From positions 1 through 59,575 of the forward strand of contig JAJDVL010000030.1 in the NCBI GenBank assembly GCA_022826155.1: 59,575 bases of DNA, in the 5' to 3' direction. The position numbers were made by a program, and so were the translations under genes. Shown here piece after piece: positions 25,319 through 34,974 of the stretch (positions are counted from its first letter, which is position 1; the number at the start of each line of letters is the position of its first letter). This DNA comes from Prochlorococcaceae cyanobacterium jk18x22bins.40 (GTDB taxonomy: Bacteria; Cyanobacteriota; Cyanobacteriia; PCC-6307; Cyanobiaceae). Under the pieces are notes generated by a model, which was not told where the DNA came from, ran no database searches, and saw only the letters and a list, made by a program, of their open reading frames with translations.

Positions 25319-26578
25319 ATGGGAAAAGCCTGGACAATCGGTGCCATTTGCGGTATTCCCCTACGGGTTCACCCCAGTTGGCTGTTGATCGTGGGCCTGG
25401 CCACGGTGTTGTTTCAGGCGCAGTACGGCCGGTTGCTACAGGATCGTCAGTTGGCGGTCGCCGCACCTGGCATCTGGCTGCTGGGTTTGTTGACGGTGCT
25501 GCTGCTGTTTGGCTCCGTGCTGCTCCATGAGTTGGGCCATTCTTTGGTGGCGCTCCGCCATGGGGTCAAGGTGCGCAGTATTACCCTTTTTCTCTTTGGT
25601 GGCGTGGCCACCATTGAAAAGGAGTGCCGCTCAGCCCTTGCGGCCCTGCAGGTGGCGGCAGCGGGGCCTGCCGTCAGCTTTGTCCTGGCCCTGAGCTTCT
25701 TCCTGCTGGCCAACCTCAGCGAGGCGACCCAGCCCATTGCGGCGCTGGTCTGCCAGCGGCTGATGATCCTCAATCTTGTTCTGGGGATCTTCAATCTGAT
25801 GCCAGGTCTCCCCCTGGATGGGGGCCTGATTGTCAAAGCCCTAGTGTGGCACTTCAGCGGCAGCCGTCGCCGGGGCATTCAGGTGGCAGCCGCAACTGGA
25901 CTGGTTCTGGCCGTCATGGCCATTGCTTCCGGCCTCTGGCTTGTCCTGGCGTGGCGCACCTCGTCCGGTCTCTGGCTCGGGCTGCTGGGATGGTTTGGTC
26001 TGGAAGCCGCCAGTGCCCAGTTGCAACTGCTGCGCTTGCAAGACCAACTCCTGCAACTGCGGGTGCAACAGGTGCAGGCGCGGCGCTACCGTGTTCTGGA
26101 CGCTCGACTGGATCTCCGGACCGTCAGCCGCCAACTGGCCGGGGAGACAGCGGAGATGGGACCTCAAGACTGGCTCCTGGCGTATGAGGACCACCGCTGG
26201 CTGGGCCGCTTCCAGCCCGAGACGCTCAAGACGTTGCCGGTGCAATGCTGGTCACGGGAAAGCGTGAGTCAACGGCTCCAGCCCAGGGATGAGATCCCCA
26301 GCATCCGGGACAGCGCCCCCCTCTGGCAGGCGGCCCTGGCCTTGGAACAGGCTCCCGAAGCGCGCTTGCTGGTGCTCAGCGGGGCGGGTCTGCCCAGTGG
26401 CACCATCGACCGGGTGGACTTGGTGAAGGCAGTCTGCAAAGGTTTGGGCATTCGCCTCCCCGAGGCTCTCCTCGGCCAGGTCCAACGCCTTGGCGGCTAT
26501 CCTCCAGGCCTCCAGTTGGGCCTTGTGGCCAGCACCATGGCAGACAGTGAAGACACGAACTCCTCCGTCAAATCCTGA
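25319..26578 (+). CDS. Site-2 protease (M50) with C-terminal CBS-like region
   Basis: 419 residues. Several transmembrane helices hold the zinc-protease motif HELGHSLVALRHG and the third ligand region FNLMPGLPLDGG. The start MGKAWTIGAICGIPLRVHPSWLL is that of the S2P/FtsH-independent rhomboid-like M50B group. After residue about 230 the protein is soluble and shows a CBS-like pair (RRYRVLDARLDLRTVSRQ and VQCWSRESVSQRL), which may sense adenine nucleotides. Likely cleaves membrane-anchored regulators; target unknown. The next gene overlaps its end by 32 bases. Confidence 0.88.
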   Translation: MGKAWTIGAICGIPLRVHPSWLLIVGLATVLFQAQYGRLLQDRQLAVAAPGIWLLGLLTVLLLFGSVLLHELGHSLVALRHGVKVRSITLFLFGGVATIEKECRSALAALQVAAAGPAVSFVLALSFFLLANLSEATQPIAALVCQRLMILNLVLGIFNLMPGLPLDGGLIVKALVWHFSGSRRRGIQVAAATGLVLAVMAIASGLWLVLAWRTSSGLWLGLLGWFGLEAASAQLQLLRLQDQLLQLRVQQVQARRYRVLDARLDLRTVSRQLAGETAEMGPQDWLLAYEDHRWLGRFQPETLKTLPVQCWSRESVSQRLQPRDEIPSIRDSAPLWQAALALEQAPEARLLVLSGAGLPSGTIDRVDLVKAVCKGLGIRLPEALLGQVQRLGGYPPGLQLGLVASTMADSEDTNSSVKS

Positions 26579-27416
26579 GATTGCCCCCCGCCCCCCGCTG
26601 CGCTTGGGGCCGGGTTTCCAGTTGGCGTTTCTGCTGGCCATGGCCCTGCTGGTGCTCCTGCCCCTTCTCTGGCTGGTGAGCACGTCCCTGAAGGGACCCA
26701 GTGAGGACATCTTCCGGACGCCCCCCCAGTTGCTGCCCCAAGCCCCCAGCCTGGCGGCCTACAAGCGGCTGTTCCAGGACACCCTGATTTTGCGCTACCT
26801 GCTCAACAGCGCGATGGTGAGCGCCGTTGCCGTCACGGCCAATCTGCTCTTCTGTAGCCTGGCGGCCTTCCCCCTGGCCCGGCTTTACTTCCCCGGACGT
26901 GGCCTGGTGCTGGCCCTGGTGGTGGCTACCATCCTGATCCCGTTTCAGGTGGTGATGATTCCCCTCTACCTGGTGATGGTGCAGGTGGGCTTGCGCAACA
27001 GCTATACGGCCTTGATCCTTCCCAATGCCGCCACGGCCTTCGGCATTTTTCTTCTGCGCCAGAGTTTTCTCGGTGTCCCTCGGGAACTGGAAGAGGCTGC
27101 CCAGATGGACGGCTGCACTGCCCTGGGGCGTTGGTGGAACGTGCTGATTCCTGCCGCCAGGGCTGACCTGATCACCTTGGCGGTATTTGTGTTCATTGGC
27201 ACCTGGAGCGATTTCCTCTGGCCCCTCGTCATTCTGGATGACCCGCAGCTTTACACTTTGCCCCTGGGCCTGCAGCAACTCTCCAGCAGTTTTTCGCTGG
27301 ACTGGCGCTTGGTGGCTGCCGGTGCCGTGGTCTCGATTCTGCCGGTGCTGGTGCTGTTCACCATGGTGCAGCGGTTTATTCTGCCCAGCAGCGCCGCCAG
27401 TGGTGTGAAGGGGTGA
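26547..27416 (+). CDS. ABC transporter permease, MalG/sugar type
   Basis: 289 residues from GTG 26547; a TTG at 26490 would lengthen it. Six transmembrane helices and the EAA loop ELEEAAQMDGCTALGRWWNVLIPAARADL mark it as the inner-membrane permease of a sugar or glucosylglycerol-type ABC importer (MalG/GgtD group). No partner permease, binding protein or ATPase gene is adjacent, so it must work with subunits encoded elsewhere. Start is uncertain because of the overlap with the protease gene. Confidence 0.85.
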   Translation: MKTRTPPSNPEIAPRPPLRLGPGFQLAFLLAMALLVLLPLLWLVSTSLKGPSEDIFRTPPQLLPQAPSLAAYKRLFQDTLILRYLLNSAMVSAVAVTANLLFCSLAAFPLARLYFPGRGLVLALVVATILIPFQVVMIPLYLVMVQVGLRNSYTALILPNAATAFGIFLLRQSFLGVPRELEEAAQMDGCTALGRWWNVLIPAARADLITLAVFVFIGTWSDFLWPLVILDDPQLYTLPLGLQQLSSSFSLDWRLVAAGAVVSILPVLVLFTMVQRFILPSSAASGVKG

Positions 27417-27440
27417 GGGTTCCCTCGCGGAAATACTGCC

Positions 27441-29516
27441 CTAGCGGGTAATGATGTCTTTGGGGGCAATGGGATAGGGAATGCGATGGTGGCGCATCCG
27501 CTTCCACACCTTCACAAAGGCGTCCACCACCAATTCCAGCTCCATACGGCTGAGCCCCGACTGGCCCAGTTGCCCATCCCGGATGCGGGAGTCCACAATG
27601 CGGCGCACGGTGGCGTGGGCATCCCCTTCGGCCACCTCTGGCGGCAGGGAGCGCAGCGCTGCTTCACAACCATCGGCCAGCATCTGAATCCCGGTTTCCC
27701 GTGAGCGGGGGGTTGGTCCCCGATAACGGAAGTCCTTCTCTTGGGCCATGGGATCGTGCTTCCGGGCAGCATGCCAGAAGTACTCCATGCGCATGGTGCC
27801 CTGGTGCTCCGGAATGAAGTCGCAAACGGACTGGGGGAGGCGGGCCCGACGGGCCATGCGCAGACCCTCGTCCACGTGGGCCTGCAACACCTTGGCGCTT
27901 GCCCACGGATCGTTCAAGAGTTCATGGGGATTGAGCCCATCCGATTGATTCTCGATGAACCACTGGGGCTGGTGGAGCTTGCCGATGTCGTGATAAAGAG
28001 AGCCGGTACGCACCAGGTCCACATCCGCCCCAATGGCCCTGGCTCCCTCTTCCGCCAAACCACAGATCATGAGCGTGTGCTCAAACGTGCCCGGCGTTTC
28101 CTTGGAGAGGCGCCGCAGCAGCGGGCTTTGCAAATCAGCCAGTTCCAACAAGCGGCTGCGGCTCACCAGGCCACAGATATTTTCCAACGCCGGCGCCAGG
28201 TTCAAGCCGAGAAGCAGGATGGCTCCCATGAGCAAGCCTTCCCCCAGGGGCTCCCCACTGCTCAGCAACCCCACAGACGCCACCCCCATCTGCTCCGTTA
28301 CTCGGAACGTGAGCATCTGCAGCAGGAGCGCCGCCAGGGTCAACAGGGTGGCAGTCTGCAACAGTTGGGCGCGACTCCGCTGATAGCCGGCCATCAGCGC
28401 GGCGAGGGCAGCGATGATGAAGGCAATCAACACCCGGAGCAGGCCAATATCGTCCATGGGGAAAGGCCAGAGGGCTGAAGCCAGAGCCAACCAACCCAAG
28501 GCTGCGCCTGTACCCATCACCTCCGCCAGCAAAAAGGTGGGTGGCACCAGAACAGCCAGAGGACTGACCGCTGCCCTCAGCCAGAGCTTCACCCCCTGAA
28601 TCAGGACCATGGTGAGCAGGAGCACCAGCCCGTGATGGGGCTGCAGTCGGGGGTTCCAGCGGCGCGCCACCTGCACCACCAGCCATGATCCCAGAACGGC
28701 TTCACCAAAGCGCCAAGCCCAGTTTTCCAACTGGAGCCGACGGGGCACAAAGTTGAAGTGGTCCAGCACGTCAAACTGTCGTGAACTGATCTGCTCACCG
28801 CGCCTGACAATGAGGTCGCCGGTTTTGACCTGGATCACCTCGGCATTCTGATTCAGGAGCTCCTCGGTCAGCTTGCGGGTGAGATCAGGATCTGCCCGCA
28901 GGTTGGTTTTGCCCAGCAGTGAACGAACCAGGAGTTTGACGCCCACTTGCTGCTGTAGCTCGGATTCGAACAGGGCAGACAATTGCTGCCGGGCGGCGCT
29001 CCGCAAACTCTGCTCGGAGATGGACGCCACCAACCCTTGGGCCAACATGCGCTGTTGGGCCTTAAGAACCTCCTGCTCCCAGGCTCGCCGGTCGTCCCCC
29101 TGCAGTTGTTGCTGATCCTCCAGTTCTTCCCTGGACAGATCAATGGGAGGCACGGCCAGGTCGTCCGTGACAATACTGCGACCCAGTTCTCCAAGACCTC
29201 TCTCCAAGGCCTTCACCAGGAGCAGGTTCTGCTGGCTGTCAATCACGTGGACCACCGTGCGGAGACCCAGGTCACTGCGCCTGGCCTTCAGGGCAGTCCG
29301 GTCAATCACCTGCGCAGATGCCGGTGCCCGGTAGTCCTGCTCTGCGATGGCCCCCACAGCCAACACCGGCTCCCGCAAGAGGGGCCAACTGGAGAGGACG
29401 CCCACCAGCAATGCCGCCAAAGCAACGGCCATCCACCCAGGCCATGGCCATGGCCGCGACCATGGTCGCGGTTGTTGCGTCCGCCAGAAGCGACGCAGCA
29501 GATGGGCAAGGTTCAA
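27441..29516 (-). CDS. PgpH-type 7TM-HD phosphohydrolase (likely c-di-AMP phosphodiesterase)
   Basis: 691 residues. An N-terminal helix (residues about 28-48), a long extracytoplasmic 7TMR-HDED domain, about seven transmembrane helices (roughly 270-450) and a C-terminal HD domain: [52 protein letters not shown] and [19 protein letters not shown]. The HD metal ligands (H in FEHT, HD in YHDIGK) are present. The family degrades cyclic di-AMP in Listeria and relatives; cyanobacteria use c-di-AMP in osmotic and night-time control. Full length, converging on the permease gene. Confidence 0.88.
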   Translation of the reverse strand: MNLAHLLRRFWRTQQPRPWSRPWPWPGWMAVALAALLVGVLSSWPLLREPVLAVGAIAEQDYRAPASAQVIDRTALKARRSDLGLRTVVHVIDSQQNLLLVKALERGLGELGRSIVTDDLAVPPIDLSREELEDQQQLQGDDRRAWEQEVLKAQQRMLAQGLVASISEQSLRSAARQQLSALFESELQQQVGVKLLVRSLLGKTNLRADPDLTRKLTEELLNQNAEVIQVKTGDLIVRRGEQISSRQFDVLDHFNFVPRRLQLENWAWRFGEAVLGSWLVVQVARRWNPRLQPHHGLVLLLTMVLIQGVKLWLRAAVSPLAVLVPPTFLLAEVMGTGAALGWLALASALWPFPMDDIGLLRVLIAFIIAALAALMAGYQRSRAQLLQTATLLTLAALLLQMLTFRVTEQMGVASVGLLSSGEPLGEGLLMGAILLLGLNLAPALENICGLVSRSRLLELADLQSPLLRRLSKETPGTFEHTLMICGLAEEGARAIGADVDLVRTGSLYHDIGKLHQPQWFIENQSDGLNPHELLNDPWASAKVLQAHVDEGLRMARRARLPQSVCDFIPEHQGTMRMEYFWHAARKHDPMAQEKDFRYRGPTPRSRETGIQMLADGCEAALRSLPPEVAEGDAHATVRRIVDSRIRDGQLGQSGLSRMELELVVDAFVKVWKRMRHHRIPYPIAPKDIITR

Positions 29517-29648
29517 CGGGATTCTGAACAGGCCACCGTTGCGGAGATGGCCGACCCTGCGGACTATGGTTCTATAAATTTTGCATCGGGCATCGATGCG
29601 CCAACTTTAGCCCCGCGCCAGCAGCTTGCTGCATGTATTTCGAAGCCC

Positions 29649-30536
29649 ATGGCAAAACGTCTTGATGGTCGGTTGCTGGCTGCTCGCCATGAGGCCAGCC
29701 TCAGGTCAGCTATTGCCCAGCATCTGGCCACTGCTGGTTGCCCCCCTTGTCCACCTGGCCTGGCGGTGGTGCGGGTTGGGGATGATCCGGCCAGTGGGGT
29801 CTACGTGCGCAAAAAGGCGCAGGCCTGTAGCCGGGTTGGCATCGAGAGCCGGATCATCCACCATCCAGCCACCGCTAGTCAGCACGAAGTTCTGGAGAGC
29901 ATTCACCAGCTCAACAGGAATTCGTCCTGTAACGGCATCCTGGTGCAGCTCCCTATCCCTCCCACGCTGAATGCCCGCCAACTGCTCCTGGCCGTAGATC
30001 CATCCAAGGACGTGGATGGATTGCATCCTCTCAACCTGGGCCGTCTGATGCGGGGTGAGCCGGGATTACGCTCCTGTACCCCGGCAGGGGTCATGGCCTT
30101 GCTGGACCATGGCGGCATTGCTCTGGACGGGATCCGCGCCCTGGTGATTGGCCGCAGCATCCTGGTGGGACAACCCATGGGGATCATGTTGCAGCAGGCC
30201 AATGCCACGGTGACCGTGGCCCATTCCCGCACCCGGGATCTGGTTGACCACTGCCGTCAGGCGGAATTGCTCGTGGTTGCTGCAGGGAAGCCGGGCCTGG
30301 TAGAGGCGGACTGGGTACGGCCTGGAGCTGTGGTGGTGGACGTGGGCATTCACCGAGTCCCACCTCAACAGCAGGGCACACAGGGAACCTTGCGGGGAGA
30401 TGTGTGTTTCGCGGCGGTGGAACCCCTTGCCAGCTACATCACCCCCGTTCCGGGCGGGGTGGGGCCCATGACCGTTGCCATGCTGCTGTGCAACACCGTG
30501 CAGGCCTGGCAGAGATGCACAGCGCCTCCGGCCTAA
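29649..30536 (+). CDS. folD: Methylenetetrahydrofolate dehydrogenase/cyclohydrolase
   Basis: 295 residues from ATG 29649 ([15 protein letters not shown]). Bifunctional enzyme interconverting 5,10-methylene-, methenyl- and 10-formyl-THF with NADP. Marks: [22 protein letters not shown] with the catalytic Lys, [58 protein letters not shown], and [19 protein letters not shown]. Upstream in-frame codons exist to 28983 but overlap the phosphodiesterase gene and are unlikely. Confidence 0.96.
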   Translation: MAKRLDGRLLAARHEASLRSAIAQHLATAGCPPCPPGLAVVRVGDDPASGVYVRKKAQACSRVGIESRIIHHPATASQHEVLESIHQLNRNSSCNGILVQLPIPPTLNARQLLLAVDPSKDVDGLHPLNLGRLMRGEPGLRSCTPAGVMALLDHGGIALDGIRALVIGRSILVGQPMGIMLQQANATVTVAHSRTRDLVDHCRQAELLVVAAGKPGLVEADWVRPGAVVVDVGIHRVPPQQQGTQGTLRGDVCFAAVEPLASYITPVPGGVGPMTVAMLLCNTVQAWQRCTAPPA

Positions 30537-30591
30537 TCTTCGCTCAAATATTGCACGCCTTCGACGTCAACAAAGAGGAACGGAGTTTTCT

Positions 30592-31539
30592 CTAACGAAT
30601 CCATTGATTGACCGTATCCGGATTTGCTTCAATCCAGGCTTCAGCAACATCTTGGGGATCTTCGTTGTCCCGGCCAATTTTGAGAATCCATTCATTAATC
30701 ACAGCAGGGTCCAGCTTGATCTGTGATAAGAACTTTGCAGCAGCGGGATTGCGCTGTTCGAGAGATGTGGAGTACGCCACATAAACCATTGCATCATCAT
30801 ATTTGCACGTGAAGGTGGATGCCTCTAACCAATCCTCCTGATCCAGTTTAAGATCTTCGCAGCCCTCCGTGCGCTCAGGCTCCTCCAGGGAGACTAGGTC
30901 ATAAGCTGCGTGGATCCATTCCGGTGTCCAGTAGTAGAAGATGATGGGCTCTTCAGCGGTAATCGCAGCCTTCAACTGCGCCTTGAAGGTTGCATCGGAG
31001 TAAATCTCTGGCTCCCAGAGTTCACTGAGACCATAGCTCTCGAATTTGACCTGCTGGAGCTTAGTCGAACCCCAACCGTGATCACCTGGCCAATATTCGC
31101 CTTTGCCGTTGCCATCCTTGTCAAACAGGGCGGCAATTTCAGGCTTGGCCAGATCGTCAAACGACTTGACCTGATCAGCCATGTAGCGGGGAATATAGGT
31201 TCCCTGGGTGCCCCGATAGGGCTCATTGTGAGCAATCGCCTGTGACCCTGTAATAAATTCGTCCCAAATATCCTGATGATTGGGCAGCCAAGTGTCTGTG
31301 AAGACATCCACCGAGCCGTCACCCTTTTCCATTCCTTGCGCAATAATTGCAAAGTCGCTCAGCCCTGGGACGATCTCCGCCTCGGAATCCAGTGGACCTT
31401 CAATCACTGCCTTAATCACATGGGCGATGGCCTTTGCCCCCGTCCAGTTCAAATCGGAGATGGTGACTTTCTCCTGGGCGTGAACGCCGGTGACGGACAG
31501 AAAAGCGGCCGCAAGCAGGCCCGGTCCAAAGCGCATCAT
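30592..31539 (-). CDS. proX: Glycine betaine/proline ABC transporter, binding protein
   Basis: 315 residues from ATG 31539, with signal peptide MMRFGPGLLAAAFLSVTGVHAQE. The mature part has the OpuAC/ProX fold: ISDLNWTGAKAIAHVIKAVIEG, VDVFTDTWLPNHQDIW, IIFYYWTPEWIHAAYDLV and a run of Trp/Tyr residues that in the family form an aromatic box around the quaternary ammonium. Codon usage is somewhat more AT-rich than in the neighbours. Last gene of proV-proW-proX. Confidence 0.92.
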   Translation of the reverse strand: MMRFGPGLLAAAFLSVTGVHAQEKVTISDLNWTGAKAIAHVIKAVIEGPLDSEAEIVPGLSDFAIIAQGMEKGDGSVDVFTDTWLPNHQDIWDEFITGSQAIAHNEPYRGTQGTYIPRYMADQVKSFDDLAKPEIAALFDKDGNGKGEYWPGDHGWGSTKLQQVKFESYGLSELWEPEIYSDATFKAQLKAAITAEEPIIFYYWTPEWIHAAYDLVSLEEPERTEGCEDLKLDQEDWLEASTFTCKYDDAMVYVAYSTSLEQRNPAAAKFLSQIKLDPAVINEWILKIGRDNEDPQDVAEAWIEANPDTVNQWIR

Positions 31540-31606
31540 CAGACTTTGCTCAGCCAAGTTACATCAATAATGCTAGCAGAGCAACGTTGAGGCCGGCCTT
31601 GGGGGT

Positions 31607-33196
31607 TTACATCCGGTTTGCTTTTTGCACCACGCGGTCGATCATCATGGCAATGAGGGCAATGCCGATGCCGGCCAGGATGCCACGGCCTACTTGCGTT
31701 CGGGCCAGGGCGTCCACCACGATGAAGCCCATCCCGCCAGCGCCGATGATGGCGGCAATGACCACCATGGAAAGGCTGAGCATCACCACTTGGTTCACCC
31801 CGGCCATGATGGACGGGAGGGCCAGGGGGAGTTCCACCTTCAACAGGAGCTGCCTCGGGCTGGCGCCAAAGGCGAGGGCCGCTTCCTTGGTGCTGGCCGG
31901 CACGTGCTGAATCCCCAGCGCTGTCAGTCGCACCATGGGCGGCATGGCGAAGATGACCGTCGCGAGAATCCCCGGTGGCTTGCCAACGGAGAAAAACGCC
32001 ACCGCCGGCAAGAGGTAGACGAAGGACGGAATGGTTTGCATGATGTCCAGCGCGGGTGTGACCACGGCAGCGCCCACCTTGGACTTGGCCACCCAAATCC
32101 CGAGGGGAAGACCAGCAACCACACAGATGACCGTGGCGGCTACCGTCAGAGAAATAGTGCTCATGGCGGTTTGCCAGAATCCGAAGAGCATCATGTAGAT
32201 CAGCACCGCGGCCGTGAAGACACCCATCCGGGAGCCAGCCAGCTTCACCGCCGCCATGACGAGCATGAGAGACGTGACAATCCAGGGTGTCCCCACAAAG
32301 ACTGCCTCTACCGCGTTGAGGAGAACGCGAATCCAACGGGTCACCCCGTCAAACAGCCAGCCGTAGAAGGCCTTCATGTAGCCGATTCCCTGGTCAATGT
32401 GCTCGGACAACCAATTGTTCAGATTGACCGGCCGCTGGCTGGAGGGCTCCTTGACGACAATGCTCCGGGTGCCGTCGTCGTTGCGTGGAAAGCTGTACTG
32501 TGGTGGACGCTGAAGCCAGACGAGGGTGGGGAATTCGGAGATGGTCCAACAGTCGAAGCGATCTTTCAGGGGAACCTGCTCCCCGTCCTGAATCATGTGG
32601 GCCAGCTTGATGCAGCTTCGCTGGTCGGGGGCGAACTGGGAAGCGCGGTAGATGGTCAAGGGGGCCACCAACAGCACCGCCAGCATCCCCACCCCCAACC
32701 GCTTGATTGTCTGGCCCGAGGGCAAGGAACGGTTAATACGCCATCGGGTGTAATGATGGTAGTACAAGCGATCCGCCAGCCATCCCAGCAGTAGCCGACC
32801 AGCAAAAAACAGGATCAACGCGGCCTGCAGATGGGCATCACTCCAGCCGTCGTAGCGCTGGACCAGAAAGTCCTTGCCGTCAGCGGCAGCCTGCACCGCC
32901 GCCAGGTCATACTTGTGGACCAGGGCCATGTTGACCGCCGCCACCATGTCCGCGGCAAAGCCGATCCAGAACAGGGGCCAATTTCCCCGCAGGGCAGCCC
33001 ACAGAAAGCCCCCGATCAGAGCAGAGGTGTTCAGGTGATATCCGGGCAGCTTCGCCTGCTGAATGCGAAGAAAGGTTCGTCCGTAGCGGTCGCCTCTGGG
33101 GCCGGCAAACTCCTTGAAGGAGGCCAGGGAGTCACTGTTGTCCGGCGGCGCCGTTGCTTGCCCGCCATCTTGCCCGCCAGGTGCGTGTACTTTCAT
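31607..33196 (-). CDS. proW: Glycine betaine/proline ABC transporter permease with N-terminal extra domain
   Basis: 529 residues from ATG 33196. The C-terminal half (about 305-529) is a standard ProW permease: TISLTVAATVICVVAGLPLGIWVAKS, DIMQTIPSFVYLLPAVAFFSVG, and the EAA-like loop TKEAALAFGASPRQLLLKVELPLALPSIMAGVNQ. The N-terminal 250 or so residues are an additional region with several hydrophobic segments and a soluble domain facing outside or inside (DUF2628-like start FGPRGDRYGRTFLRIQQ is only a guess). Two bp separate it from proV, so it is cotranscribed. Confidence 0.9.
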   Translation of the reverse strand: MKVHAPGGQDGGQATAPPDNSDSLASFKEFAGPRGDRYGRTFLRIQQAKLPGYHLNTSALIGGFLWAALRGNWPLFWIGFAADMVAAVNMALVHKYDLAAVQAAADGKDFLVQRYDGWSDAHLQAALILFFAGRLLLGWLADRLYYHHYTRWRINRSLPSGQTIKRLGVGMLAVLLVAPLTIYRASQFAPDQRSCIKLAHMIQDGEQVPLKDRFDCWTISEFPTLVWLQRPPQYSFPRNDDGTRSIVVKEPSSQRPVNLNNWLSEHIDQGIGYMKAFYGWLFDGVTRWIRVLLNAVEAVFVGTPWIVTSLMLVMAAVKLAGSRMGVFTAAVLIYMMLFGFWQTAMSTISLTVAATVICVVAGLPLGIWVAKSKVGAAVVTPALDIMQTIPSFVYLLPAVAFFSVGKPPGILATVIFAMPPMVRLTALGIQHVPASTKEAALAFGASPRQLLLKVELPLALPSIMAGVNQVVMLSLSMVVIAAIIGAGGMGFIVVDALARTQVGRGILAGIGIALIAMMIDRVVQKANRM

Positions 33197-33198
33197 GA

Positions 33199-34245
33199 TT
33201 ACCCCTGAATCCCCTTCAGTAGAGCGTCTTTGGTGACAATGCCCGCCAGCTTGCCGTTGTCGCGGATGGCAATGGGACATTGTTGTCCAACGATCAGGCT
33301 CACAAGGGAGTTGAGGTCGGCCTTGGGATGGGCCTGAGGCCAGGTGTCCGCGTCGGCAAGGTTGCCATGGGACTTGTCGTAGATTTCTGGCCGCTCCATG
33401 ATCCTGTGGGCAAACACCAGCTTCAGACGCGATAGACCTTGCACAAAGTCCGCCACGTAGCCGTCTTTTGGATGGAGAATAATGTCCTCCGGTGTGCCGA
33501 TCTGCACCATTTCCCCGTCTCGCATGATGCCGATGCGGGATCCCAGCCGCATGGCTTCATCCAGATCATGGGTGATAAAAACCGTGGTTTTGTCCATGGT
33601 GCGGGAGAGGACCAGGAACTCGTCCTGTAGACCACGGCGAATCAAGGGATCCAGGGCAGAGAACGGCTCATCCATGAGCAGAATGTCCGGGTCTGCGGCC
33701 AAGGCTCTGGCAAGTCCAACCCGCTGCTGCATGCCGCCGGAAAGCTCACTGGGCATGGCATCGCCGTAGCCCGCCAGTCCCACGGTCTCAAGTAACCCAT
33801 TGGCCGACTGATGGCATGTGAAGGGGTCGGTGTTGCGCAGCTCCAAGGCAAACGCGATGTTGTCCCGTACGGTGCGGTGGGGCAGCAGGGCCATGTTCTG
33901 GAACACCATACCGATCCGGCTTGCCCGCAAGGCGCGCAGTTCCTCCGCTGAGAGGGCGCCCATGTCTTGACCGTTGACCAGGATCTGCCCATGGGTGGGC
34001 TGAATCAGCCGGTTGATGTGGCGGACGAGGGTGGATTTGCCTGAGCCGGACAGGCCCATGATGCAAAAGATTTCCCCCTTCTCCACGGCAAAGTCCACGT
34101 CCCGCACCGCCACCACGGCTCCAAACCGCTCCAGGACCTCGGCTTTATGGAGGCCGTCCTGCCGTACGGCCCGTAGCGCCTCTTCAGCCCGCTCTCCAAA
34201 GATCTTCCAGACCTCTCGGGCTTCAATGACCTGGCGTTCATCCAT
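33199..34245 (-). CDS. proV: Glycine betaine/proline ABC transporter ATPase
   Basis: 348 residues from ATG 34245. Energises uptake of compatible solutes. Walker A GLSGSGKSTL, Q-loop VFQNMALLPHRTV, signature LSGGMQQRVGLARALAADPDILLMDEPFSALD and H-loop FITHDLDEAMRLG are all intact. An N-terminal extension (EVWKIFGERAEEAL) and a C-terminal CBS-like part (PIAIRDNGKLAGIVTKDALLKGI) are typical of the ProV/OpuAA branch, where CBS domains sense ionic strength. First gene of the operon. Confidence 0.96.
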   Translation of the reverse strand: MDERQVIEAREVWKIFGERAEEALRAVRQDGLHKAEVLERFGAVVAVRDVDFAVEKGEIFCIMGLSGSGKSTLVRHINRLIQPTHGQILVNGQDMGALSAEELRALRASRIGMVFQNMALLPHRTVRDNIAFALELRNTDPFTCHQSANGLLETVGLAGYGDAMPSELSGGMQQRVGLARALAADPDILLMDEPFSALDPLIRRGLQDEFLVLSRTMDKTTVFITHDLDEAMRLGSRIGIMRDGEMVQIGTPEDIILHPKDGYVADFVQGLSRLKLVFAHRIMERPEIYDKSHGNLADADTWPQAHPKADLNSLVSLIVGQQCPIAIRDNGKLAGIVTKDALLKGIQG

Positions 34246-34294
34246 GGCCGTCGGCGCTCTTCAGCCAGGGCTCAGTAAGAGCCTCTGCTCCGGG

Positions 34295-34513
34295 TCAGTC
34301 TTCATAGATGCGGCACTCCGGGGCTTCGGGGTTGCTGTCGCAATAGACCTCAAGGGTGGAAGGGTCGTGAGAATCGCCAGGATGATGCTGCTTGTACTCT
34401 TTCAGGTCACGAAGCTCTTCCTCCAGATGCCTGACTTTGCCATCCCTGCCCTCGGCCTTGGCCTTAAGTACTTCGTCCTCATCCTTGCGGATATGGTCGT
34501 CGATGGTTTTCAT
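34295..34513 (-). CDS. CP12-like small protein (C-terminal cysteine pair only)
   Basis: 72 residues. The last 25 residues (LEVYCDSNPEAPECRIYED) match the C-terminal half of CP12, which holds the disulfide that binds GAPDH. The N-terminal half (MKTIDDHIRKDEDEVLKAKAEGRDGKVRHLEEELRDLKEYKQHHP) is a charged helix and lacks the N-terminal cysteine pair and AWDAVEE core that bind PRK in standard CP12. So it is a CP12 variant that probably binds GAPDH only, or serves another redox switch. Intrinsically disordered. Upstream 34514-34630 is AT-rich and likely holds its promoter. Confidence 0.82.
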   Translation of the reverse strand: MKTIDDHIRKDEDEVLKAKAEGRDGKVRHLEEELRDLKEYKQHHPGDSHDPSTLEVYCDSNPEAPECRIYED

Positions 34514-34630
34514 GGGTTGCTGTCCAGCGAAGTCTTCTGAAGGTTAGTGATGAACATCCAAATTGGATCACACCGTTCAGGAAGGAAATCCGAATTCTTC
34601 TCCCCACAGACGGACGGGAATCCCTAGCGA

Positions 34631-34930
34631 TCACCCATCCTCGGATTCGCCGGTCTGTTGATTGAGCAGGGACTCGGCAAGGGCACGGCAGACCACCCGC
34701 CTGAATTCCCGCAGTGGAACCCTGGTCCCCAGTTCATAGGGTGCCTTGCTGCGGCGACCGGCTTCACCCAACATGGTTTCAATGGCGTCAGCCGCCTCGG
34801 CTCCCAGAACCTTGACGGTTTGCTTGGGCTTGAAGCGAATCCAGGCTTCGCCCTCACTCAGGTCCATCAACACCTGGGTGAGCTGGTCAGGGGACATGCT
34901 GTGAAGTTGCGGCAAATCCATCTCGACCAT
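34631..34930 (-). CDS. Conserved hypothetical protein
   Basis: 99 residues, starting MVEMDLPQLHSMSPDQLTQVLMDLSEGEAWIRFKP, followed by VKVLGAEAADAIETMLGEAG and REFRRVVCRALAESLL. Soluble, acidic, mostly helical. It looks like a small cyanobacterial family without known function. A codon or two of choice exists at the start (second Met at residue 4). Confidence 0.7.
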   Translation of the reverse strand: MVEMDLPQLHSMSPDQLTQVLMDLSEGEAWIRFKPKQTVKVLGAEAADAIETMLGEAGRRSKAPYELGTRVPLREFRRVVCRALAESLLNQQTGESEDG

Positions 34931-34974
34931 GGGACGTTACTTCTTGCCACTCTAAGTGGGCAAACGGGGCCGGT

